Part shown: in pieces, positions 1 through 4,425 of the stretch
Numbering within the stretch: the stretch's first letter is position 1
Layout of the letters: every line of letters begins with the position of its first letter
Source: Alkaliphilus sp.
Lineage (GTDB): Bacteria; Bacillota; Clostridia; Peptostreptococcales; Thermotaleaceae
Assembly (NCBI GenBank): GCA_018335765.1
Contig: JAGXRU010000093.1
Span: 1-6,894, forward strand
Length of the DNA stretch: 6,894 bases
Direction: 5' to 3'
Notes under the pieces: model-generated
What the model was told of the DNA's origin: nothing
Database searches by the model: none
The model's input: the letters and a program-made list of their open reading frames with translations, nothing else
Program-made: the position numbers and the translations under genes

Positions 1-58
1 AGACCTAAATTCAATATATTGGAAAGTTGCTATAAGCAAAAGTACAACTCAAGCTTCC

Positions 59-83
59 ACACAAGGGGACGGTTCTTTTGTGT
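59..83. repeat. REP-like imperfect palindrome
   Basis: The arms ACACAA (59-64) and TTGTGT (78-83) are complementary, and the interior, with the core GGGGACGGTTC, also folds on itself if G-T pairs are allowed, so the whole 25 bases can form one hairpin on the plus strand. From memory, sequences built on this core are dispersed extragenic palindromes in many Clostridia, often linked to IS200/Y1-type (RAYT) transposases; that is recollection, not a search result. No transposase of that type is visible here. The right arm runs into the -35 hexamer of the promoter at 83-111. Confidence 0.55.
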
Positions 84-111
84 TGACAGAAATGTCCATT
101 TCAGTTATACT
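83..111 (+). promoter_or_regulatory. Near-consensus sigma-A promoter at the edge of the REP-like palindrome
   Basis: A perfect -35 hexamer TTGACA (83-88) is followed after exactly 17 bases by TATACT (106-111), five of six matches to the -10 consensus. Transcription would start near 118. No plus-strand gene follows; the next element is the terminator hairpin at 155-199. The -35 shares its first base with the right arm of the palindrome, so the repeat may have brought part of the promoter. Activity is inferred from sequence only. Confidence 0.5.
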
Positions 112-132
112 TAAATAGGGTTATTATATCCC

Positions 133-144
133 TTTTCGACAGTT
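133..144 (-). repeat. Copy 1 of a TGTCGAAA-core repeat
   Basis: Read on the minus strand this is AACTGTCGAAAA, identical over 12 bases to 3303-3314 on the plus strand. It lies inside the candidate small RNA region, between the promoter at 83-111 and the terminator. It could be an old insertion-sequence end. A 12-base match alone is near what chance gives in a window this size; the clustering of all copies in the accessory half is the stronger argument. Confidence 0.3.
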
Positions 145-154
145 AAAGTGAATT

Positions 155-199
155 AAAGAGGCTAAAAACCGCTTAGTTGTGCGGTCTCAGCCTCTTTTT
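155..199 (+). terminator. Intrinsic terminator with two-part stem
   Basis: AAAGAGGCT (155-163) pairs with AGCCTCTTT (189-197), and inside it ACCGC (168-172) pairs with GCGGT (181-185) around an eight-base loop. The plus strand continues into TTTTT (195-199). On the minus strand the hairpin is followed only by TTTAATT, so it could be a weaker terminator for the minus-strand genes that end at 234. Confidence 0.65.
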
Positions 200-233
200 A
201 GTGTTCGTCAAATGTTGTATGTAAATGCCTATG

Positions 234-359
234 TTAAAATTTTTTTAATTTTTTATTGAGCTCTTTAGGTTGGTAATACATTTTGTCTAATGCCAGATCA
301 AACACAGTATTTAATGCTGTACATACCTGAGATCCATTATATGTTGATTGATAATACAT
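234..359 (-). CDS. 41-residue unknown protein, or C-terminal piece of the upstream frame
   Basis: The frame opens with ATG at 359 and ends with TAA at 234-236, giving 41 residues: a short polar start, a middle reading TALNTVFDLALDKMYY, and a lysine-rich end. Composition looks coding-like (Leu/Lys amphipathic, no low-complexity stops). There is no proper ribosome binding site, only AGGA two bases before the ATG. It overlaps the end of the frame at 337-882 by 23 bases in the +1 frame. It is either translated by coupling or is the true C-terminus of the upstream protein separated by a frameshift. The VFDLA codons recur at 1243-1257. Function unknown. Confidence 0.35.
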   Translation of the reverse strand: MYYQSTYNGSQVCTALNTVFDLALDKMYYQPKELNKKLKKF

Positions 360-882
360 ATCCTGGACATTTACTACTAAAAACTCCATTAATGAAAACT
401 TCAACTTGAAATTTTCCGTTTTGGAATATGTTCGTATTGATTATATCTTTGATATTAACACCTGTAAATACGATACGTTCCTTTCGACCATCAAATTTAA
501 CCAAATCATCAATGGCAGCAAAAACAATACCGATTTCATCTTTCCAAAACATGCTAACAAGAAAATTCTCGGAAATATTTGTTATTTCGGTATGGCAAAT
601 CATAAGGTTATCAACAGGTTTGATTATATTGGTACTTTCAATTGGATTGTAATTATCATCAATATCCTTGCATATGCAAATATTTTTAACGTTAGGCAGT
701 CTTCTTTTCATTTTAGATTGCGATTCTTTAACCTTTGACCATATGCCTTGGCCTTCTATTTCAATATAATTTTCAGCATGGGGATCATTCATAATATGCA
801 TACTGTCTGAGATAAATTTGTAAATGAGTTCACCAGAGGTTTCAATACTAACAGACCACTCTTCGCTTGAAATTTGCTTCAT
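337..882 (-). CDS. Hypothetical protein, 181 residues, possibly the middle of a frameshifted gene
   Basis: This is a long open frame from ATG at 882 to TAA at 337-339. I do not recognise the family. The product is soluble in appearance, with no signal peptide or membrane segment. It is rich in Ile, Asn and Lys and contains several beta-type hydrophobic stretches (FLVSMFW, IGIVFAAI, ERIVFTGVNI). Only a weak purine stretch (AAGGAA) lies too far upstream (about 17 bases) to serve as a ribosome binding site, whereas the overlapping upstream frame 848-1054 has an excellent one. Upstream of the ATG this frame stays open for 17 more codons, back past the A6 run at 908-913. Removing one A there would join the two frames into one protein starting at 1054. 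Its 3' end overlaps the 41-residue frame at 234-359, again in the +1 frame. Reality of coding: fairly likely; intact gene: uncertain. Confidence 0.5.
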   Translation of the reverse strand: MKQISSEEWSVSIETSGELIYKFISDSMHIMNDPHAENYIEIEGQGIWSKVKESQSKMKRRLPNVKNICICKDIDDNYNPIESTNIIKPVDNLMICHTEITNISENFLVSMFWKDEIGIVFAAIDDLVKFDGRKERIVFTGVNIKDIINTNIFQNGKFQVEVFINGVFSSKCPGYVLSINI

Positions 883-1054
883 TGGAAATATAACTAATGA
901 TTCCTTGTTTTTTCCACCTCTGTGCCAGCACGTCTAATAGAATTTTGTAATCTTTTTTGATTTTGTTCCCTGATCTGTCGTTCTTTATTAGATTTATTTC
1001 TTGCTTGCTGTTCTGAGCGGCTAATAAGACTGGGATTTTCCCAATTTTTGACAT
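848..1054 (-). CDS. 68-residue basic protein, or N-terminal piece of a frameshifted gene
   Basis: The best start is ATG at 1052-1054, because AGGGAGG lies seven bases upstream (about 1062-1068 on the minus strand). A longer open frame back to 1195 has no such signal and reads poorly. The product begins MSKIGKIPVLLAAQNSKQ and carries a charged region (KNDRSGNKIKKDYK) followed by the helix-like ILLDVLAQRWKKQ. After the A6 run (908-913) the sequence becomes less coding-like (GIISYISNEANF), while the +1 frame continues smoothly into the 181-residue frame. I therefore suspect that residues up to about RWKK are the genuine N-terminus of the neighbour and that the remainder is out of frame. A possible -10 (TATAAA, 1102-1097 minus) is visible but no convincing -35. 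No known domain recognised. Confidence 0.5.
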   Translation of the reverse strand: MSKIGKIPVLLAAQNSKQEINLIKNDRSGNKIKKDYKILLDVLAQRWKKQGIISYISNEANFKRRVVC

Positions 1055-1344
1055 TTGATTGCCTCCCTGTATATAAAAATGTAACATAATGGTAATTTTA
1101 TATGAACACATTCTAACATAACATGGTTCTAAAAACAATTCGTCTGGGTTTTCGACACGCTTGTTTGACAGTTCATAAATAACCCTTATTCTCAAAAGCC
1201 TTTCAACTACTGAAGTTGAGAGGAAATTTTTTTGATTTTTCTTGCCAAATCAAACACAAATTTTTTAGTTTTTACTTGACACCGGCTGATGATGGTGTTA
1301 CATCAGGACAACAATATTGAGTTGAACAAGTACTGATTGTGTCG
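1055..1344. other. Non-coding divergent intergenic stretch with mobile-element traces
   Basis: No supportable gene lies here. It holds the promoter area for the minus-strand frames, one copy of a 13-bp repeat (1145-1157), a small stem TCAACT (1203-1208)/AGTTGA (1214-1219) followed by T-rich DNA, a 16-base direct repeat of 291-306 with one mismatch (1243-1258), and a TTGACA (1276-1281). The TTGACA leads into two mutually exclusive stems: ACACC/GGTGT (1279-1283 with 1294-1298) and CTGATG/CATCAG (1286-1291 with 1301-1306). A minus-strand frame of 31 codons without a start ends at 1207-1209 and includes VFDLA, as in the 41-residue frame. Confidence 0.4.
1145..1157 (-). repeat. Left copy of a 13-bp inverted repeat
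   Basis: TGGGTTTTCGACA here is the exact reverse complement of 3306-3318, forming a possible terminal inverted repeat around the Schlafen-type gene and the transposase piece. No target-site duplication is evident in the flanking bases (1139-1144 against 3319-3324). Confidence 0.4.
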
Positions 1345-1347
1345 AAA
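1339..1347 (+). repeat. Short TGTCGAAA-core copy beside the operator array
   Basis: GTGTCGAAA is the reverse complement of 1150-1158, so this copy and the one at 1145-1157 form a second, inner inverted pair about 190 bases apart. It overlaps by three bases the first AAATAAGCAAA half-site (1345-1355). Confidence 0.3.
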
Positions 1348-1414
1348 TAAGCAAAACATCACAAATAAACAAAAAAATAAGCAAATACTTTTGCTTATTT
1401 TTTTGTTTATTTGT
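1345..1414. promoter_or_regulatory. Operator-like array: perfect 25-bp inverted repeat plus an extra half-site
   Basis: Bases 1361-1385 and 1390-1414 are perfect reverse complements around the four-base loop TACT. Each arm contains two 11-mers of the form AAATAARCAAA: 1363-1373 and 1375-1385 on plus, 1390-1400 and 1402-1412 on minus. A fifth copy stands at 1345-1355, exactly 30 bases before the second arm copy. The right arm covers the -35, the spacer and the first base of the -10 of the promoter at 1391-1419, so a protein bound here would block transcription. The likely ligand is a DNA-binding regulator, perhaps the product of the gene itself through its winged helix; that is inference. Transcribed from the left, the palindrome could also act as a terminator because the descending arm is T-rich. 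Confidence 0.6.
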
Positions 1415-1419
1415 ATAAT
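1391..1419 (+). promoter_or_regulatory. Promoter of the Schlafen-type gene
   Basis: The -10 is a perfect TATAAT (1414-1419). Seventeen bases upstream stands TTGCTT (1391-1396), a weak -35 match. The start site would be near 1426, leaving a leader of about 33 bases with the ribosome binding site at 1444-1449. Almost the entire promoter lies within the right arm of the palindrome, which points to repression. Confidence 0.55.
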
Positions 1420-1458
1420 ATAAGAAATAGATTATGGTTAATTAAGGAGTGGGTTGCG

Positions 1459-2907
1459 GTGATAGAGATAGAATTAGTTGAACTGATTAATAGGATTCAA
1501 CGTGTTAAGGCAGAGTCACAAATAATAGAATTAAAGGCAGCTCATAAAGGTTGTCCAAAAAAACTATATGACACATTATCTGCTTTTTCAAATCAGGATT
1601 CAGGGGGCATCATTATATTCGGTTTAGATGAGAAAGAAAATTATAAGATAGTAGGTGTTTACGATGCTCAAGATCTTATAAACAAAGTCAATGAACAATG
1701 TAAGCAAATGATCCCTGTTGTAAGACCGATGTTTACAATTGTGCAGCTTTATGGTGTCAATGTAGTATCAGCTGAAATTCCAGGTATTGATATTTCTGAA
1801 AGACCCTGTTACTATGGTGGCGTAGGAAGAGTAAAAGGTTCTTATATACGTTCGGGTGATTCAGACGAGCCCATGAGTGAATATGAAATTTATAGTTATG
1901 AAGCCTACAGGAAAAAGTATGAAGATGATGTTCGAATCAACGAAAAAGCAGCTATGGACACTGTTGATATCATACAATTGGAGAAATATCTTGAAATTAT
2001 CAAGGAAAATAATCCGAAGCTATCAAAACTATCAGATGATCAAATCAGGCAGTTTTTAAATATGGTTGTAGATGGCAAACCAACATTGGTCTGTATCTTG
2101 TTGTTCTCAATTTATCCGCAAATGTTGTATCCACAATATACTATAAATGCAATGGTTGTACCGGGATATGAAAAGGGAGATATTTCATTAGATGGTTCAA
2201 GATTTATTGATAACAGAAGAATTGAAGGAACAATTTTCGAAATTTTAGAGGACAGCATAAAGTTTTTGCAGAAAAATATGCGTATAAAAACTGTTATTGA
2301 TCCAAATACAGGCAAGCGTATTGATAAGCTCGAGTATCCTATCGTAGCGCTCAGAGAGGCTGTGTTAAATGCATTAGTTCATAGAGATTATAGTATTCAT
2401 ACACAATCCATGCCGATTGAAATTGTTATGTATAAAGATCGAATAGAAATTAAAAATCCGGGTGGTTTATATGGACGATTAACAATTGATAAATTAGGAA
2501 AGATTCAACCAGATACACGAAATCCACTTTTAGCAAGAGCTTTGGAAACATTAAAGATAACGGAAAATCGCTATTCGGGTATCCCTACAATCCAGAGGGA
2601 ACTAAAGGAAGCTGGACTTACAGAAGCAAAGTTTCTTAATTCAAGAAATGAGTTTGTAGTTACGTTTTATAATGCTTACGATAACCCAGATAAGCTTGAA
2701 ATAGAGCCGAGTAAAATAGCAATTTTGGGATTCTGCAAACAGCCAAGAAGCAGAAAAGAAATAGGAGACTTTCTTGGCAAAACTACCATTTATTATGTGA
2801 CAAAGCAATTTATCAATCCTCTGTTAAAAAGTGGTGAGTTAAAAATGACCATACCTGAATATCCCAAAAGTAAAAACCAAAAATATTACAGCCATATGGA
2901 AGCATAG
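1459..2907 (+). CDS. AlbA_2/Schlafen-type ATP-binding protein with HATPase_c_4 and winged helix
   Basis: The start chosen is GTG at 1459, nine bases after AAGGAG (1444-1449); a TTG at 1411 in the same frame lies inside the palindrome and has no binding site. This gives 482 residues. The N-terminal domain (about 15-140) has the AlbA_2 pattern: IELKAAH (23-29), then AFSNQDSGG (42-50) before IIIFG, and RVKGSYIRSGDSDEP near its end. The middle to C-terminal part fits the HATPase_c_4 family associated with RecG-like and DNA-binding proteins: REAVLNALVHRDY with E300, N304 and H308-R309-D310, then NPGG (333-336) and RYSGIPTIQREL. Residues from about 415 form a winged helix (SRKEIGDFLG, INPLLKSGEL). 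Such proteins are annotated as putative transcriptional regulators or nucleic-acid-binding ATPases and occur in accessory islands; the substrate is unknown. It is probably monocistronic and autoregulated (inference). The domain call is firm, the role is not. Confidence 0.85.
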   Translation: MIEIELVELINRIQRVKAESQIIELKAAHKGCPKKLYDTLSAFSNQDSGGIIIFGLDEKENYKIVGVYDAQDLINKVNEQCKQMIPVVRPMFTIVQLYGVNVVSAEIPGIDISERPCYYGGVGRVKGSYIRSGDSDEPMSEYEIYSYEAYRKKYEDDVRINEKAAMDTVDIIQLEKYLEIIKENNPKLSKLSDDQIRQFLNMVVDGKPTLVCILLFSIYPQMLYPQYTINAMVVPGYEKGDISLDGSRFIDNRRIEGTIFEILEDSIKFLQKNMRIKTVIDPNTGKRIDKLEYPIVALREAVLNALVHRDYSIHTQSMPIEIVMYKDRIEIKNPGGLYGRLTIDKLGKIQPDTRNPLLARALETLKITENRYSGIPTIQRELKEAGLTEAKFLNSRNEFVVTFYNAYDNPDKLEIEPSKIAILGFCKQPRSRKEIGDFLGKTTIYYVTKQFINPLLKSGELKMTIPEYPKSKNQKYYSHMEA

Positions 2908-2924
2908 TAATATATCAAAAATAG

Positions 2925-3279
2925 GTTGGTAAAACTCTAAAGGAAGGCTATGACTACAAGATTAAGTCTCGTATTGAAGTCCGGGAAATCCAGGTGACTA
3001 TGAAAAACGGTTCTCAAAAAAGTATGTTGATAGACGAAAAACAAGTGGTTTTTTGGAGTTAAAAATATGAGAAAAAGGTACGAATTGAACGAGAGGAAAT
3101 CATAAAAAAAGCACTTGACATAATAGCCAATCCCAAGAAGCACAACAAGAGCACCGTACATGGTGAGGCTATATACATTAAAAAAACCACCTTCGATAAA
3201 AAGACCGGAGAGATATATAAAGAGTCTGGAAAACAGCTGATATACGACGAAGAGAAGGCTGTAGAAGACGCTAAATACA
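2925..3279 (+). pseudogene. Internal fragment of an IS4/IS1634-type DDE transposase
   Basis: The plus frame reads LKEGYDYKIKSRIEVRE, then DEKQVVFW, a TAA stop at 3060-3062, then KYEKKVRIEREEIIKKA, IANPKKHNKSTVHGEA and FDKKTGEIYKESGKQLIYDEEK. This is the segment of IS1634-type (IS4 superfamily) transposases between the second and third catalytic acidic blocks. In intact relatives, as I remember them, the position of the stop is a Glu (GAA to TAA would be one change) and the sequence continues after EEKAVEDAKY with a DGYYAI-like motif. Here that is replaced by unrelated residues, so both the N-terminal half and the catalytic C-terminus are gone. It starts about 18 bases after the Schlafen-type gene and ends about 25 bases before the 13-bp repeat at 3306-3318. 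Non-functional remnant; family call is from memory of the motifs. Confidence 0.7.
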
Positions 3280-3305
3280 GGATATTAATGCATTTAGTTG
3301 GCAAC

Positions 3306-3318
3306 TGTCGAAAACCCA
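3306..3318 (+). repeat. Right copy of the 13-bp inverted repeat
   Basis: TGTCGAAAACCCA is the exact reverse complement of 1145-1157, and the 12 bases 3303-3314 also match 133-144 inverted. Its place just behind the transposase remnant suggests it is the right end of that insertion sequence after an internal deletion. It ends 24 bases before the -35 of the rpsF promoter. Confidence 0.4.
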
Positions 3319-3342
3319 TCAGGTGGCACTTAAATTTTGTGC

Positions 3343-3371
3343 TTGAATATTTTTTGCATACCTGCTATAAT
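3343..3371 (+). promoter_or_regulatory. Promoter of the rpsF-ssb-rpsR operon
   Basis: TTGAAT (3343-3348) and a perfect TATAAT (3366-3371) are 17 bases apart, with TGC just before the -10 (extended -10). Transcription would start near 3378, giving a leader of about 70 bases before rpsF. This is the first strong signal after the mobile debris, so the core operon keeps its own promoter. Confidence 0.75.
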
Positions 3372-3390
3372 ACTAAGATGTGAGATGATA

Positions 3391-3442
3391 CTCTCTCTGT
3401 CCTGTTAAGAAGCAGGACCGAATTAGTCCATAGGGAGGTGGG
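3391..3442 (+). promoter_or_regulatory. Structured rpsF leader, candidate S6:S18 autoregulatory site
   Basis: A hairpin GTCCTG (3399-3404)/CAGGAC (3413-3418) is followed at once by CG, giving ACCG at the base of the stem on the 3' side. A lower stem CTCTCT (3391-3396) can pair with AGGGAG (3432-3437), which is part of the rpsF ribosome binding site AGGGAGGTGGG (3432-3442). It is established that an S6:S18 complex binds rpsF leaders in many bacteria through a hairpin with a conserved CCG element resembling its 16S rRNA site. The CCG at 3418-3420 fits that idea, but I matched no covariance model. Confidence 0.5.
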
Positions 3443-3447
3443 AAATA

Positions 3448-3735
3448 ATGAGAAGATATGAAGTAATGTTCATATTTAAACCAAACCTTGAAGAAGAAAA
3501 AAGAAATATATTAATCGAAAAATTCAAGTCAATTGTACAAGCTGATGGAGAAATAGAAAGCTTAGATGAGTGGGGCAACAGAAAGTTGGCCTATGAAATT
3601 GACAAATTGAATGATGGTTACTATGTTTTGATGAAATTCAAGGCTGGCGTTGATGTGCCGAAAGAGTTAGACAGAAATTTTAGAATTTCTGATGACGTAA
3701 TCAGACATCTTATAATAAATCTTGATGGAAAATAA
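3448..3735 (+). CDS. rpsF: 30S ribosomal protein S6
   Basis: The 95-residue product has the usual S6 length and sequence throughout: MRRYEVMFIFKPNLEEE at the start, the conserved DEWGNRKLAYEIDKLNDGYYVLMKF in the middle split by typical spacing, and DRNFRISDDVIRHLIINLD at the end. S6 is a primary partner of S18 in the central platform of the 30S subunit, binding 16S rRNA as a pair. The ATG at 3448 follows AGGGAGGTGGG with good spacing. It is the first gene of an operon with ssb and rpsR, the standard order in Firmicutes. Its translation may be controlled by the leader at 3391-3442, where the binding site can be paired. Confidence 0.97.
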   Translation: MRRYEVMFIFKPNLEEEKRNILIEKFKSIVQADGEIESLDEWGNRKLAYEIDKLNDGYYVLMKFKAGVDVPKELDRNFRISDDVIRHLIINLDGK

Positions 3736-3756
3736 ATATAAGTAGGTGGTGTATTT

Positions 3757-4164
3757 ATGAATCAAGTAATATTAATTGGTAGATTGGCAAGAGACCCTGA
3801 ACTTCGATTTACAGCAGGCAGTGGAAAGGCCGTTGCCACTTTTACAATAGCGGTAGACAGAGGATTTGGAAAAGATAAGGAAGCGGATTTTTTTAGAATA
3901 GTAGTATGGGACAAATTAGGTGAAAACTGCGCTAATTACTTAGCTAAAGGTAGTTTGGTTGCTGTTCAAGGTCGACTGCAAACAAATAACTATGAAACCC
4001 AAAGTGGTGAAAAAAGATATTCTGTTGAAGTGGTCGCTAATGTTGTTCAGTTTCTTGATAAGCGTAACAAAAATGACGAAGGTGCAGCTAACCGTGCATC
4101 ATCCTATGCAGATCCAGAGGGTTTTCGAGCCATCGATGAAGATGACCCAGATATTCCATTCTAA
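3757..4164 (+). CDS. ssb: Single-stranded DNA-binding protein
   Basis: The 135-residue product begins MNQVILIGRLARDPELRF, the classic SSB start, followed by an OB fold over about residues 1-105 (VATFTIAVDRGF, ADFFRIVVWDKLGENCANYLAKGSLVAVQGRL in order, YSVEVVANVVQFL). A short linker leads to the acidic tip DDPDIPF (129-135), which recruits replication and repair partners. At 135 residues it is shorter than Bacillus SsbA because the linker is reduced, as in many Clostridia. AGGTGG (3744-3749) lies seven bases before the ATG. The gap after rpsF is 21 bases and before rpsR 21 bases, so the three are co-transcribed and probably share the rpsF promoter. SSB coats exposed single strands at forks and repair sites. 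Confidence 0.97.
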   Translation: MNQVILIGRLARDPELRFTAGSGKAVATFTIAVDRGFGKDKEADFFRIVVWDKLGENCANYLAKGSLVAVQGRLQTNNYETQSGEKRYSVEVVANVVQFLDKRNKNDEGAANRASSYADPEGFRAIDEDDPDIPF

Positions 4165-4185
4165 AAGAAGGAGGGATAATAAGAA

Positions 4186-4419
4186 ATGATGATCAACAAG
4201 AAAAGACGTGGTCGTAAAAAAAGAGTTTGTAACTTTTGTGCTGACAAAGCAAAACATATAGATTATAAAGACATTAGAAAACTTGGAAAATATATCACTG
4301 AGCGAGGCAAAATGTTACCAAGAAGAATTACAGGTACTTGTGCTACGCACCAGAGAACTTTAACACAAGCTATTAAAAGATCAAGAATAATAGCATTATT
4401 ACCTTATTCAGCAGACTAA
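4186..4419 (+). CDS. rpsR: 30S ribosomal protein S18, cysteine-containing form
   Basis: The 77-residue product carries the S18 signature HIDYKD (24-29), then ITERGKMLPRRITGT and QRTLTQAIKRSRIIALLPY. It binds 16S rRNA with S6 in the 30S platform. Residues C15-x2-C18 and C52-x2-H55 match the zinc-ribbon (C+) variant of this protein; Bacillus subtilis S18, by contrast, lacks these residues. AAGGAGGG (4168-4175) precedes two consecutive ATG codons at 4186 and 4189, and I chose the first because its spacing of ten bases is nearer to normal; the second would give 76 residues. Last gene of the operon, followed by a strong terminator. Confidence 0.97.
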   Translation: MMINKKRRGRKKRVCNFCADKAKHIDYKDIRKLGKYITERGKMLPRRITGTCATHQRTLTQAIKRSRIIALLPYSAD

Positions 4420-4425
4420 TTAGAG

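Larger units (their letters stand above)
118..199 (+). ncRNA. Candidate small RNA of about 80 nt
   Basis: The span between the predicted start site of the promoter at 83-111 and the end of the terminator at 155-199 holds no plausible reading frame. It starts GGG and can form a weak 5' stem (GGG 118-120 with CCC 130-132) before the strong terminator hairpin. A strong promoter followed by a terminator less than 100 bases later is the layout of an independent small RNA. I recognise no family. It lies 3' to, and does not overlap, the minus-strand frames ending at 234, so it would not be antisense to their coding part unless there is read-through. It may instead be debris of a mobile element. Confidence 0.3.

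Noticed and set aside
1..114. Plus frame 1 is open from the left edge to a TAA at 112-114, possibly the 3' end of an upstream gene
   Set aside because: Its last 20 codons run through the REP-like palindrome and the promoter, and the rest is too short and unrecognisable to support a gene.
406..738. Plus-strand open frames opposite the 181-residue minus-strand frame
   Set aside because: No ribosome binding site and composition rich in Phe, Ile and Asn as expected of a reverse shadow.
1055..1195. N-terminal extension of the 68-residue minus-strand frame to 1195
   Set aside because: No binding site at 1195, and the ATG at 1054 has an excellent AGGGAGG; the extension crosses the likely promoter and the 13-bp repeat.
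1345..1414. CRISPR-like or iteron-origin interpretation of the repeated 11-mers
   Set aside because: There are no spacers of regular size, no cas or replication gene nearby, and the half-sites are arranged around a promoter as in an operator.
1411..1458. Upstream TTG start (1411) for the Schlafen-type gene
   Set aside because: It lies within the palindrome and overlaps the -10; the GTG at 1459 has AAGGAG at the right distance and yields the natural N-terminus of an AlbA_2 protein.
2937..3319. Minus-strand frames opposite the transposase remnant
   Set aside because: They are antisense shadows of a segment whose plus-strand reading clearly matches transposase motifs.
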